Part shown: positions 18,040-27,892 of the stretch, one piece after another
Layout of the letters: each line of letters starts with the position of its first letter
Position numbering within the stretch: the stretch's first letter is position 1
Origin: an uncultured Planctomycetaceae bacterium
GTDB taxonomy: Bacteria > Planctomycetota > Planctomycetia > Pirellulales > Pirellulaceae
Direction: 5' to 3'
Length of the DNA stretch: 64,000 nt
NCBI GenBank assembly: GCA_937862885.1
Contig: CALMEE010000122.1
Span: forward strand, 62,001-126,000
The notes under the pieces: model-generated
What the model was told of the DNA's origin: nothing
The model's database searches: none
Seen by the model: only the letters and a program-made list of their open reading frames with translations
Translations under genes and position numbers: made by a program

Positions 18040-19239
18040 ATGTCCATAGCCTCCGCCCCGGAAAAACCTGATTTGAAAACTGAACCACTGGATGCACGCG
18101 TCGTCGTTTTAACCCATTACTTGCCGCCGTACGTATCCAGTGTCTTCAAGCACTTGGCCAAGCAAATAAAAGAGTTCCAAGTGTTGTTATCGATTGATCA
18201 GGAACCCAATCGCGATTTCGGTAACACTTGGGCGGATTTGAGCGTTACGGTCCAAAAGAGTTGGATGTTGCGGCGCAAGTGGAGGCATAGGAAGGCCGGG
18301 TTCCAGGACGAATTGTACGTTCATTTTCCATACGACACATACAGTCAACTGCGACGGCGAAAGCCAGACATCGTCTTTTCTTACGAGTTGGGCTTTCGCT
18401 CATTGGTTAGCGCAATCTATTGCTGGTTGAATCGCAAGAAACTCGCGATCTGTGTTTGCGTTAGTGAGCGAACTGAGCATGGGCGTGGCAAACTACGATA
18501 TTTGCTGCGGAGATTTTTACTGCGTCGCGCGCACGCAGTCACTTACAATGGTCCAAGTTGTCTCGCTTACCTAAAGCGATTTAAGGTCGATGATAGGAAA
18601 CTCTATCATTTCCCTTATGCCTGTTCGGATCAATTGCAATACACCGGTTCAATCGAGCGATCACCCAGCGCGCGGCGGCGTCTGCTCGTTGTCGGTCAGT
18701 TGACTGCGCGTAAGGGCGTAATGATCTTGCTCGATAGCCTCATCGAATATTGTGCGGAAAGGCCGTCGCGACATGTCGAACTTGATTTCGTGGGACGAGG
18801 GAATTTGGAGGATGAACTGCAGGCGCGTGAGCTCCCGGCGAACTTGCAAGTGCGGTTCCTCGGGTCTATGGGCTATGGTCAAATTTCCACAGTGATGGAA
18901 GATTGCGGCATGATGTTGTTTCCAACCCTTGCCGACGAATGGGGGTTAGTTGTCAACGAAGGTATGCGTGCCGGAATGCCGGTTATTGGCAGTGAATATG
19001 CTCAAGCCAGCACGACCTTGATTCAAAATGGTGAGAATGGTTGGAGATATCGCCCCGATTGCCCGCAAACTTTATTCGACGCGTTAGATGCATTGTATAC
19101 ATCTTCAGACGAGCGTTTGCTTGAAATGCGTTACTCCGCACTGGCCACGGAAAAAGAGATCACCTCAGCAAACGTCGCTGCAAAGGCACTAAAGATGTTC
19201 CACGATCTGTGCAATGGTCCCGACACGCGACGGCATTGA
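18040..19239 (+). CDS. family 4 glycosyltransferase
   Basis: The 399-residue protein has the two-domain GT-B plan. The C-terminal half carries the GT4 nucleotide-sugar site: LLVVGQLTARKGV at the domain start, DFVGRGNLEDEL, then FPTLADEWGLVVNEGMRAGMPVIGS, which contains the E-x(7)-E-like motif as EWGLVVNE. The N-terminal half (acceptor site) is not recognisable by specificity. It probably adds a sugar to a surface polysaccharide or lipid-linked glycan from an activated donor. It is not in an obvious polysaccharide operon; the neighbour is the convergent PTPMT1-like phosphatase. Donor and acceptor are unknown. Confidence 0.82.
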   Translation: MSIASAPEKPDLKTEPLDARVVVLTHYLPPYVSSVFKHLAKQIKEFQVLLSIDQEPNRDFGNTWADLSVTVQKSWMLRRKWRHRKAGFQDELYVHFPYDTYSQLRRRKPDIVFSYELGFRSLVSAIYCWLNRKKLAICVCVSERTEHGRGKLRYLLRRFLLRRAHAVTYNGPSCLAYLKRFKVDDRKLYHFPYACSDQLQYTGSIERSPSARRRLLVVGQLTARKGVMILLDSLIEYCAERPSRHVELDFVGRGNLEDELQARELPANLQVRFLGSMGYGQISTVMEDCGMMLFPTLADEWGLVVNEGMRAGMPVIGSEYAQASTTLIQNGENGWRYRPDCPQTLFDALDALYTSSDERLLEMRYSALATEKEITSANVAAKALKMFHDLCNGPDTRRH

Positions 19240-19611
19240 AGTCCAGTTACGCCCAACGCCAATCAGTCACAATCGTTCATGGAGTTGTACCATCCGGCGA
19301 TTGTATGGAAGGCTTTTCCGAACCAAAACATCGATAAGTTTCTCTCGATCGATGCCGATTTGCGCATCTGAGTGCGAAACTGGACGGCAGTTCGTTTCAC
19401 ATTTGATGCGAAATTCAGGAGACTGGTTGCCGATCGCCACCAGCGATTGCGTCCCCAACCATCAAATAACAGTATAGTCCTACTTGTACTCAGCCTTTGC
19501 GGGCCTCGCCGGTGCAAACTCGCATGCCTAGGAGTTGGAGTTTGCGGTTGGAGGAGGTGGTGTTCAGCGAGAAGTTCAAAATAACTCGTATTTTTGGTGA
19601 CTGGCTTTACG
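19240..19611. other. convergent intergenic region with an 8-bp inverted repeat
   Basis: No gene is supported. GCAAACTC (19514-19521) and GAGTTTGC (19538-19545) can pair across a 16-base loop between the convergent genes. It has no U-tract, so a terminator role is only possible. Confidence 0.35.
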
Positions 19612-20136
19612 TCAGTCCAGGTGGTTGATAGCAAGGAACTCTTTTACCACGGGACGATCTTTGATGCGAGGGTTCACGTGAGGGCGTTTTTCCAACAAGA
19701 GTTGCTGGATCTCCGTCGCCTGTTTGTGATAATGTCGACACATCCAGCACAACAGAATCGTTGCACTTCGAGCTCGACCAGCTTTGCAATGGACATAAAC
19801 TTTATGCCCCTGCCGCACCATATCGTCAATGAAATTGACGGCAGATTCTACGTCAGCCAGCGTGGGGTGTGTGAAGTCCTGCGTAGGAATATAGCATTGC
19901 TGGATTCCGAGCCGCTCATATTCGGCCAATGGACCCTCGTATTCAAGACAGGTATTGACGACCGCTCGAACGCCCAAATTGTACAACGTGTCTACATCGC
20001 TGGAGAATGGCAACGCTCCAAGATAAACGTGCTCATCAATTTGTGTCCACCAATCACGAATTCGCAGCCAACGGCCAAGGATCACGTTCCAAAGCAGGGT
20101 GACTCGAAACAAGAATTGAATTTTAAGCCATTGCAT
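19612..20136 (-). CDS. PTPMT1-like dual-specificity phosphatase (probable phosphatidylglycerophosphatase)
   Basis: The 174-residue protein is a single DSP domain with the signature HCKAGRARSAT (C-x5-R loop). It also has features particular to PTPMT1: an N-terminal hydrophobic RVTLLWN segment, RDWWTQIDEHVYLGALP and VYVHCKAGRARSAT. The mitochondrial enzyme PTPMT1 dephosphorylates phosphatidylglycerophosphate in cardiolipin synthesis, and a mammalian-type enzyme of this kind has been described in the planctomycete Rhodopirellula baltica. By that analogy this gene likely makes phosphatidylglycerol at the membrane. The general-acid Asp should be in the IPTQDFTHPT loop. No pgsA or cardiolipin synthase lies in the window. 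Protein phosphatase activity is the main alternative. Confidence 0.82.
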   Translation of the reverse strand: MQWLKIQFLFRVTLLWNVILGRWLRIRDWWTQIDEHVYLGALPFSSDVDTLYNLGVRAVVNTCLEYEGPLAEYERLGIQQCYIPTQDFTHPTLADVESAVNFIDDMVRQGHKVYVHCKAGRARSATILLCWMCRHYHKQATEIQQLLLEKRPHVNPRIKDRPVVKEFLAINHLD

Positions 20137-20443
20137 TACAGTGCGGATAACTGCAAAATATAACGATGAAAATTGAATGAAGGGCTGTTACAGGATTCCA
20201 GGCGACTCAAACAGCCGCGTTGTGCAACCAATTCACTGGTTGGTAGGTCAACTGCGTGCTCACGGGGCAGCTTGGGCAATGGTTTCGCCTCACCGTATCG
20301 ATGCAGTGATCGAGCAAATCGAGGCGACGGAGATGATGCTGCCTGCCGGAAAGTAACGAACCGGAGAATCGCCTCAAGCTCCTTTTAGTTTAATCCGTTA
20401 AGTTTTGCAAGTATCAACCACTATTTAGAGATCGGATACGGAA
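20137..20443. other. divergent promoter region
   Basis: These 307 bases separate the minus-strand phosphatase from the plus-strand arginine decarboxylase. Short frames only; no recognisable operator or RNA. Confidence 0.4.
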
Positions 20444-22486
20444 TTGGAAAACCATTTACAGCAGAATTATTGGTCGACCTTGGATGCCATGCACTTATAT
20501 GGCATGGATCGTTGGGGGCGTGGCTTCTTTTCAGTCGACGGACAGGGCGATGTCGTTATCAACAGTGAATCGAAAGACGGCAGAAGAATTCGCTACAACC
20601 TGCCCGCCATAATTCGCGAGACAACATCACGGGGTCTGGAACCGCCGATTATCGTCCGTTTTCCCGGGATTATTCGGCAGCGTATCAAGCAATTGCACGA
20701 TTCGTTTGAAAAGGCCATTAGCGAATTTGACTATCGCGGCAGTTACCGCTTTATCTATCCGATTAAAGTCAATCAGCATAAAGAGGTCATCGACGCGACG
20801 CTCGATGTTGCTGAAGAAGTCAAGATTGGCTTGGAATCGGGCAGTAAGGCCGAGTTATTGACGGTGGTTGCCAAAGCGAGCAACGAAATCAAGATCCTGT
20901 GCAATGGGTTCAAAGATCGCTCGATGATTGAATTGGCGTTTCGAGCATTTCAGATCGGCAGAGATATCACCATTGTTATCGAAAAACTCTCTGATATCGC
21001 CATAATCGCTGATGTGGCCAAAGATTTCGCAAAAGTGCCAAAACTTGGGATTCGTGCCAAACTCAGTTGGCAGGGTGCGGGACACTGGCGTTCAACTAAC
21101 GGTCCACGTTCGAAATTTGGTTTGACATCGACCGAGTTGCTCTCCGCAATCTCTAGTCTGCGAAATGCGAATCTCTTGGATAATGTACACTTGCTGCATT
21201 TTCATCCTGGAAGCCAAATCACTGACGTTCGGGAAATCAAATCGGCACTGAACGAAATCACTCGCGTCTACGTGGATTTGGTCAAGCAGGGAGTCCCATT
21301 GGACACAATCGACGTGGGAGGAGGGTTGGCCGTTGACTACACCGGCAACCAAAACCGCGAAGCGTCAAGTATGAACTACACCGTGCAAGAATATGCCAAT
21401 GACGTTGTCTATTACATTCAAATGGTTTGTAACCAAGCTCACGTACCTCATCCGAATCTGTACTCGGAAAGCGGTCGCGCCGTCACGGCTCATCACAGTG
21501 TTCTCGTGGTTCCCGTTTTTGCCAGTTCGGACAAAGTTACCGAGGACTTGTCGGTGGCCACCAACAATGGCCCGGTCGATCCTAACAATCCAAATTTGCA
21601 ATCGGTTCGCGAACTATCGATGATCCACGATGAGGTGGTCAAGCAACTTATGGGGACAACTAAGCCGAACCACCGGTTTCTAACGGAAGCGTATCACGAT
21701 GCACAACAAGCATTGGAAACGTCGCTGCAGTTGTTCATTAACGGATACTTGACGTTGGAGCAACGGTCGCAGGCCGAGATGAAGTTCTGGAATATCTGTG
21801 CGAAAATTCGCGAAGTGTTGTACACGCTCGATTTCGTTCCTGACGAGTTGTTGCAGATGCGCGATATGCTGTGCGACACGTATTTCGCCAATTTTTCTGT
21901 TTTCCAATCACTTCCGGATTTTTGGGCAATCGACCAATTGTTCCCGGTTGTACCCATTCATCGTTTGAATGAACGCCCCACCAAACGCGGTGTGATTGGC
22001 GACATCACCTGCGATTCCGATGGGCAAATCAATTGCTTCTTGAGCAGCGTGTCCGACGACGACAACTCATTGCCATTACATGAATTGCGAACCGGAGAGC
22101 CGTATTGGCTGGGCGTGTTTCTCGTAGGAGCTTATCAGGAAGCCCTGAGCGATGATCATAATCTGATGGGCAAATTCCATATGGTTTCAGTCGATAAGTG
22201 CTCGGACGATGACGGAAGCAATAGTACGTTTTCGAAGATTATGGAAGGATCGGACCTACGCGAGGTCATCGAACACGTAGATCATAACTGGGCGCAGCTA
22301 CTCTCCAGTTTCCAAAGTGCATGCGATACCGCGTTAGAAAACGGTTCAGTCGACCAAGAGTTTTACCAAACGACCATCGATTATTTTAAGGATTTGTCCA
22401 ACCACTACACGTACCTCAAGTCGTTTCCTGGTGAAGTTAGTATGGGTCCGCGCAATCCCGATGAAGCCGTTACGACCGCCCATTGA
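20444..22486 (+). CDS. speA: biosynthetic arginine decarboxylase
   Basis: The 680-residue protein follows the SpeA type throughout. It has WSTLDAMHLYGMDRWGRGFF at the N-terminus, the PLP lysine in YPIKVNQHKEV (about residue 108), the Gly-rich VGGGLAVDY, and ESGRAVTAHHSV. The enzyme decarboxylates arginine to agmatine, the first step of polyamine synthesis by the agmatine route. The start is TTG at 20444: it is the first possible start after an in-frame TAG at 20426, and the conserved WST segment follows within ten codons. Agmatinase or agmatine deiminase genes are not in the window. Length is slightly above the usual 630-660 residues. Confidence 0.95.
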   Translation: MENHLQQNYWSTLDAMHLYGMDRWGRGFFSVDGQGDVVINSESKDGRRIRYNLPAIIRETTSRGLEPPIIVRFPGIIRQRIKQLHDSFEKAISEFDYRGSYRFIYPIKVNQHKEVIDATLDVAEEVKIGLESGSKAELLTVVAKASNEIKILCNGFKDRSMIELAFRAFQIGRDITIVIEKLSDIAIIADVAKDFAKVPKLGIRAKLSWQGAGHWRSTNGPRSKFGLTSTELLSAISSLRNANLLDNVHLLHFHPGSQITDVREIKSALNEITRVYVDLVKQGVPLDTIDVGGGLAVDYTGNQNREASSMNYTVQEYANDVVYYIQMVCNQAHVPHPNLYSESGRAVTAHHSVLVVPVFASSDKVTEDLSVATNNGPVDPNNPNLQSVRELSMIHDEVVKQLMGTTKPNHRFLTEAYHDAQQALETSLQLFINGYLTLEQRSQAEMKFWNICAKIREVLYTLDFVPDELLQMRDMLCDTYFANFSVFQSLPDFWAIDQLFPVVPIHRLNERPTKRGVIGDITCDSDGQINCFLSSVSDDDNSLPLHELRTGEPYWLGVFLVGAYQEALSDDHNLMGKFHMVSVDKCSDDDGSNSTFSKIMEGSDLREVIEHVDHNWAQLLSSFQSACDTALENGSVDQEFYQTTIDYFKDLSNHYTYLKSFPGEVSMGPRNPDEAVTTAH

Positions 22487-22637
22487 AGGTACGTGCACTT
22501 GCCGATTTCATGTTGATGAAGGCGAGTTGATCGAGGGATGAGCATGGGCACGAGAGTAATGCTAGTTGCTTACCTAAGGCGTGATTGCCGTCGGCACCGG
22601 TTGGAGATTTTTTTTACGAATGCATGGAGCTAAAATT

Positions 22638-23693
22638 ATGTCGGATGCAATTCGATCCTTGATTGGCTGTGGAACCAAGTTGTGGCTCGATTCTATTGAT
22701 CCAAAGTTGATTGATGAAAATCGGCTGCTGGGTGCGACCGGTGCAACGTCGAATCCAATCATCATTTCCGATTTGATCAAATCAGGTCGATTTGATGAGC
22801 GATTATTGGAGCTACTTGACGAGAATCCAGATGACGAAGCTGTTGCTTGGGCCATGACCGACGAGTTGGTTTCAACGGCTGAAGAAAAGTTTCTGGCAGT
22901 CTATCAACAGAGCCAAGGTGACGATGGCTATGTTAGTTTCGAGCTGGATCCCTTGATTGAAGACGAATCGTTCGACGGCACCGATGCTGATCGGATCTCA
23001 AAATATATTGAGTCCGGTATCGCCTGGAACAAACAGCACGTTAATCGCATGATTAAAGTACCGGCAACGACCGCTGGTTTAGGTTCGCTGGAATCGTTGG
23101 TAAAAAATGGTGTGAGTGTCAACGTCACGTTGATTTTTACTTTGGAACAATATCGTGCGGCACGTGAAGCCGTCTGGCGAGGTGCTCAGGCTCGCAGTAA
23201 CTTAAAGAAATTTAAAAGTGTATACAGTATCTTCGTGTCACGAATCGACGTTTACACCAAGAAACATTGTCGTGCATTGTCTGCGGCAGCTCAAGGATTA
23301 GTTGGAATTGTCAATGCGCAAAGAATTTGGGCTGAGAACCAAGAGTTTTGGCGGGATAAAGCATGTCCATTACGGCAAGAAATCGTGTTCGCAAGCACGG
23401 GGTCCAAAGACCCGGCAGATGACCCCTGCAAGTATGTTAAAGCTCTAGCCGGAAGCGATATCCAGACCAACCCGCCGCAAACAAATGAGGCAATTGTCGA
23501 AAGTGGGCACGCATTTACGCGTTTGGTCGATCGATTGCCGCCTCAGGAGATCTTGGACGACATAGATCAACACGTCGATTTCGGACACCTTTTCAATACC
23601 TTGATGGCTGAGGGAATCGCCAAATTTTCCGAGCCGCAGAAAGATCTGTTGCGATTGATTTCCAAAAAACGACACGAACTTGCGGGCACATGA
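22638..23693 (+). CDS. tal: transaldolase
   Basis: The 351-residue protein has the transaldolase (beta/alpha)8 signatures: LWLDSIDP and GATSNP near the N-terminus, the Schiff-base lysine at about residue 140 in MIKVPATTAG, then VNVTLIFTLEQYR and SIFVSRID. It transfers a dihydroxyacetone unit between sugar phosphates in the non-oxidative pentose phosphate pathway. The size is nearer the long Tal type (about 370 residues, as in actinobacteria) than E. coli TalB. The ATG at 22638 has GGAGCT eight to nine bases upstream and was preferred to upstream starts at 22581 and 22620. It lies 151 bases after speA on the same strand, but co-transcription is not established. Confidence 0.9.
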   Translation: MSDAIRSLIGCGTKLWLDSIDPKLIDENRLLGATGATSNPIIISDLIKSGRFDERLLELLDENPDDEAVAWAMTDELVSTAEEKFLAVYQQSQGDDGYVSFELDPLIEDESFDGTDADRISKYIESGIAWNKQHVNRMIKVPATTAGLGSLESLVKNGVSVNVTLIFTLEQYRAAREAVWRGAQARSNLKKFKSVYSIFVSRIDVYTKKHCRALSAAAQGLVGIVNAQRIWAENQEFWRDKACPLRQEIVFASTGSKDPADDPCKYVKALAGSDIQTNPPQTNEAIVESGHAFTRLVDRLPPQEILDDIDQHVDFGHLFNTLMAEGIAKFSEPQKDLLRLISKKRHELAGT

Positions 23694-23772
23694 ACGGGTC
23701 AATTAGCTGTGGAAGCTATTCAGGTTATTGACCCAAAGATTGTCGGCAGATAGTTTCTGGTTGAACACTTGA

Positions 23773-23802
23773 TTGACGTTTTGACGTCATCAATAGTATA
23801 TG
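23773..23802 (+). promoter_or_regulatory. candidate sigma-70-type promoter for the tRNA gene
   Basis: TTGACG (23773-23778) and TATATG (23797-23802) are separated by 18 bases, close to the consensus, about 100 bases before the tRNA. The spacer contains a GACGT/ACGTC pairing that may be incidental. Confidence 0.4.
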
Positions 23803-23905
23803 TTGAGTCACTACGTATTTGGCGAAGATCATTGTACTTTGGTCGGGTGATAAAGTCGTTGGGCAATTTTCGTCCAGAGGTCACTATTTTTGAATTAGAG
23901 TTTTT

Positions 23906-23979
<74 letters not shown>

Positions 23980-24122
23980 TTTTTGTTTTTTGCATGGCAC
24001 GGACTGCTTTTCAAGTAATTTTAGCCTGCAAGTTGAGACTTCAATTCGTGATGTGTGAGCGCTCTGAATCGCTATTTGCGAATCAACCATGCCCCACTAG
24101 CGCGCATCTGAGGTAAGAAGAA
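23980..24122 (+). other. spacer between tRNA and the following gene
   Basis: A T-rich run directly follows the tRNA and may end its transcript. GAGG about ten bases before the TTG at 24123 is a plausible ribosome binding site for the next gene. Confidence 0.4.
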
Positions 24123-26963
24123 TTGAGTGAGCCTTCTGAACGTAAAATCATTTTGCCAGTCGGTGATTCTCGGTTGAACGAGTTCATTCGCCGAGCCGCA
24201 CCGATTATCACTTCCGAACGAGGCTTGAACGAACGCAGTCGGTTGAAACTTCGCTTAATTGCGGATTCGTTAAACCTACCCAAGACCTTATTCGACTTGG
24301 CACTTGAGTATTTGCGTCAAGAAGGAATTGAGCCCAAAGACAAATATACTCGCTTCGAGCGTGCATTCGTCAATTGGTGGAAAAAGTATTTACAGACCTC
24401 TCAGACGAACATCCTTTCAGCCGAACTAGAGCAAAAGGCTCTAGTTCATGCCAAGGACAAATACCAATTGACGGTTGAGCGAGCCCGCGAACTGATTCAT
24501 GAGGTTGCGCGTGAACAAGGTCTACAACGTGTTTCATTAAAGGAGGCTGAAAGCTATTTGCGTCAACTGGTCGATGAACAAATCGGCACGGCAGTAGTGC
24601 TCAACGACCATTTGCGACAACGACTGGAGAAGGCAGCGCAATCTTGGGGTGTCGAGCTAAATACCATCGATGGTTTTATTGATTATCGATTAGCGGAAAA
24701 TTCGAAGCTGGATGCCAACCCGCAAGTCACTCGTCGAAACGCGGTACTGGTTGGGACGATCATCTTGATGACTTTGGTGTTGTTTGCTGTAAGTTGGTAC
24801 CAACAAGAACAGATAGCGCGTCGAGCTCGATCGGAAAAACAACGCATTGATCTGATTTCAAGGACTCAAGAACAAATGACGGCGACGGAGGTTGATTCCG
24901 GCTCTCCGGACATCGAGCCCGCCGCCCTCAGACACCCTGGCTGGAGTGAGTCCACGTACGAGATGCTTGTATTGGCCCGCGAACGCGATTCGCTAGTTGA
25001 GCAATGCTGGAATGTCTTGACGGCGAATGACTCGGCGGGACGTGTCGAACTGCTGAGGGATGTGAAAGACCATATTCTTGATCGCGAATCGAACTCGCCG
25101 GGATTAAGTGTTGATTCAGTCGCTGAACGCCAGTTTCTGGGTCTCCTATTAAGTAGTGAGCCCGATGGAAGTAGCTTGCCGCGTTTGGTCTCGGAACTCG
25201 CAGATGGAATTGACATTGAATTGTCCGGCGTATCAACAACCGAAACGTCTCAGTTGGGAAGTGCCTTCAAGACGGCTGAACTAACCGTTGAAGTCCGCGG
25301 CATGCTGGAGCCTGGGTCTGCGGCCAGGACGTTGTTGGATCAGGAGTTCGTTGCACTTTTAGGCGTGAGCGACATAAAGGTCGTTTCCGAAGGGGAAGAA
25401 GGGTTATCGAATGCATCTGAACCACCTTCGACTCTCATGGCATCTCTGCTTCGAGCGATTGCAGATCGCTGGTTGGACCAATTGGTGATATCTACGCGAC
25501 AAGGAAGCGATAAAACGGCCTCTCTCGCCGTTCAAGTTAAGGCCACAGTTGACAAATGGTTGGGTGACGAAGCATTCAGCAATCGATTCGAAGATTTGTT
25601 CATGCTGATCTTGGAAACCTCTCCGGATTCTCTGCCAAAATTGCAGGACTCAATCGATCCATTTCTTCGCAAAGCTGACCGAGAACAGATTTTTGCCTGG
25701 GGACAGTTGTTGAAAACTACAAAGGATGAACGGGTTCGCACATGGCTCGTTGACCACTTGGCAAATCATTTCAAGATTGATCGGCAAATCCCGATACTAA
25801 AACAATTAGAACAAGTTCGCCAAATTCTAGATCAACAACTGAATGAGTTCACTGGCGGACGGAATACGTTAGTGATGCAATGGATTAATGAGAATCCTAG
25901 ATTGCGCAAGTTATTGGAAAGCGATGAAGTACCCGCAGCGACTCCGCAGAATATTGCTGATATTGCCTACTGGGGCACGCAAGCTTTGGCATTCAGCCGC
26001 GGTCATTTTGAGCTTTTCCGGCAAATGAATGACCATCAGCCAGATTCACTGATTGATGCGGCGCTGATTGATTCCTCAATAGATGATGTTCGACTATTGC
26101 GTGGCGCGACGTTTCGCGCTCATGCGACCCATCGCGAAAACATGGAAAAAGCTCTTGCAACCCTATTCGATACGTCGTCGACACCTACAGCCAGGGCAAG
26201 TGCCTTTCAACGGGTTGCCGCCGAAGCGAATCGTTTCGAAGATATTGAAACCGAACAAGCTCGGTCGCTCGTTAGATACCTGCTGATGGCGGAATCGGAT
26301 GATGAGTTTGTCGCTATTCGAAATGGAGTGGGAAAGCTGAGGCATTGGACGACGCTGCACCAGGCGATGATCGAGTTGACGGACGACGCGAACACTGGTC
26401 AGGAGCGAGTCCTCCGACTATGCCGTCTGTTGACTGGCGAAACGTTTGCCATTGATGACGAACACGATTGGCGGGTCGAACTACGGACGAAGCTCACGGC
26501 TTGGTTGCGGCTACATTTGCATTTCGCTGTGCTCCAAAGCGGAGAATCGGATAGTTTGTTGTGGGAACATCTGCATCAACGATTAAGGGATGAACAGCAA
26601 AGAAGAATAAGGATTTCGGGTGCCGCCATTCTGAATAATACGTCCTATCTTCAAATGTTGCACGCTTTTACCGATGCATTGGCGGCCAACTCCCTGGAAG
26701 CGGAAGACTTAGAATCGATGTGGCAACTCGATGCATTTATTGCACGAAATGAATTGCACGAAGTGATTTTGGCCGGACGCAGGTTGATTGACGTCGTAGC
26801 GCGCTTGGGGAGAACTGGAACTCCGCAGATTGACTATCGGATAACAAAAATCAGTGACTGGCATGCCACTCGGGTAAAACTGTCAAACAGCTTTGCTGAT
26901 CAGTTGATGCTTAATGAGGTAACGCTACTCAAGATTTGGACGGCAATATGCTTAGCGAAGTAA
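24123..26963 (+). CDS. large membrane-anchored helical protein of unknown function
   Basis: I do not recognise this 946-residue protein. About 205 N-terminal residues, predicted to be cytoplasmic, contain two or three similar helical units of about 50 residues, for example RLNEFIRRAAPII...YLRQEG, then LEQKALVHAKDKY...YLRQLVDEQ, then LNDHLRQRLEKAA. One membrane helix follows at about residues 205-225 (VLVGTIILMTLVLFAV). The ~700 C-terminal residues are rich in alpha helix, Leu, Glu and Arg, with no Cys-rich or catalytic motif seen, so a repeat-type (HEAT/TPR-like) structure is likely. The TTG start at 24123 has GAGG upstream. The stop overlaps the next gene by 16 bases, so the two are probably translated together. 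A planctomycete-restricted family is likely but unproven. Confidence 0.75.
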   Translation: MSEPSERKIILPVGDSRLNEFIRRAAPIITSERGLNERSRLKLRLIADSLNLPKTLFDLALEYLRQEGIEPKDKYTRFERAFVNWWKKYLQTSQTNILSAELEQKALVHAKDKYQLTVERARELIHEVAREQGLQRVSLKEAESYLRQLVDEQIGTAVVLNDHLRQRLEKAAQSWGVELNTIDGFIDYRLAENSKLDANPQVTRRNAVLVGTIILMTLVLFAVSWYQQEQIARRARSEKQRIDLISRTQEQMTATEVDSGSPDIEPAALRHPGWSESTYEMLVLARERDSLVEQCWNVLTANDSAGRVELLRDVKDHILDRESNSPGLSVDSVAERQFLGLLLSSEPDGSSLPRLVSELADGIDIELSGVSTTETSQLGSAFKTAELTVEVRGMLEPGSAARTLLDQEFVALLGVSDIKVVSEGEEGLSNASEPPSTLMASLLRAIADRWLDQLVISTRQGSDKTASLAVQVKATVDKWLGDEAFSNRFEDLFMLILETSPDSLPKLQDSIDPFLRKADREQIFAWGQLLKTTKDERVRTWLVDHLANHFKIDRQIPILKQLEQVRQILDQQLNEFTGGRNTLVMQWINENPRLRKLLESDEVPAATPQNIADIAYWGTQALAFSRGHFELFRQMNDHQPDSLIDAALIDSSIDDVRLLRGATFRAHATHRENMEKALATLFDTSSTPTARASAFQRVAAEANRFEDIETEQARSLVRYLLMAESDDEFVAIRNGVGKLRHWTTLHQAMIELTDDANTGQERVLRLCRLLTGETFAIDDEHDWRVELRTKLTAWLRLHLHFAVLQSGESDSLLWEHLHQRLRDEQQRRIRISGAAILNNTSYLQMLHAFTDALAANSLEAEDLESMWQLDAFIARNELHEVILAGRRLIDVVARLGRTGTPQIDYRITKISDWHATRVKLSNSFADQLMLNEVTLLKIWTAICLAK

Positions 26964-27892
26964 TGCACAAACTTGTTCAAGTCATTTGGTGTGCGACTTT
27001 CTGCACTATCGCGAACGAACGATTGCTGGCAGATATGGTTTGGCTGAAAAATGTTCCGCAACCGCTGTCCGGATTGATCGACGCTGAACAGGAGACCACG
27101 ATTGAGTTCCTAGAGTTTACTGGGGGTGAGCACCTGCTGCCCCGTTCGATCCCCAAGTCCGAAATAGTTCGCTGGGTCAGTAACATCGATGGCTCAAAGT
27201 TTTCCTTGTTCTCAAGTGAAAAACCTGAATTGTTCTTGGATATTGCTGAAACAATGCTTAGTTTCAGCCAAGACGCCTATGCACAATATCTAGCTCGGAG
27301 ACTCTATTTTCTCGGCGCCTATTGGGGAAATGACAATGTTCGGGAAAGTTGCTTGCGAGGGTTAATAGCGACAGCCGACAATCGCGATCAAGCGCGGCGA
27401 CTTCAAGCACTGGCATATCAGCTTGATCCCTCTCGCAACGCAACATGGCTTTTAGATGTTTCAGACCAAAAATCACATGGCGAATCCAATTCCAGCATTC
27501 TCGACTCACTCAAGGTTGACGTAGTCCAGGCCATCAACTTCTTACGAGGATCAAATTACGCAGATGCTACTTCAATCGTTAAGTCGATAAAAGAACGCAT
27601 CCGAAACGTTGATCTTCAGAGTTCGGCTGAAGTGCAGGCATTGTCAGCGCTGTTGTTGATCTTTGAAGAGGTCATCCAGCAGCAAAAAGCCTCGCCATCG
27701 CAATGGGTTCTAATTCTTGACTTCGAACTTGCATTGTTGCGAGAACAAAAAGCACCGCTGTCTTGGAATGTCATTATCGCTAATGAGCCACCTGACTTTC
27801 GTCCATTGCACTTGGAAGCGATTATCGGAATTGACCCGAGGTCATGTTATTTTGCAAATGGAATTTGGCGTCGCGATCCGATCGAAGACTAG
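26948..27892 (+). CDS. unknown protein, probably exported, coupled to the upstream gene
   Basis: The 314-residue protein is not recognised. It begins with a possible signal peptide (a hydrophobic stretch in residues 8-22, LVQVIWCATFC) and continues as a mostly helical, mixed-charge domain without known motifs. Its ATG at 26948 lies inside the end of the 946-residue gene, a 16-base overlap that points to translational coupling and a shared process. If the 946-residue protein has its large C-terminal part outside the membrane, this protein could meet it there; that is inference. No homologue family could be named. Confidence 0.7.
   Translation: MLSEVMHKLVQVIWCATFCTIANERLLADMVWLKNVPQPLSGLIDAEQETTIEFLEFTGGEHLLPRSIPKSEIVRWVSNIDGSKFSLFSSEKPELFLDIAETMLSFSQDAYAQYLARRLYFLGAYWGNDNVRESCLRGLIATADNRDQARRLQALAYQLDPSRNATWLLDVSDQKSHGESNSSILDSLKVDVVQAINFLRGSNYADATSIVKSIKERIRNVDLQSSAEVQALSALLLIFEEVIQQQKASPSQWVLILDFELALLREQKAPLSWNVIIANEPPDFRPLHLEAIIGIDPRSCYFANGIWRRDPIED

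Noticed and set aside
23782-23789. TGACGTCA palindrome considered as a regulator operator
   Set aside because: It overlaps the promoter spacer, and a single 8-base palindrome is weak evidence.
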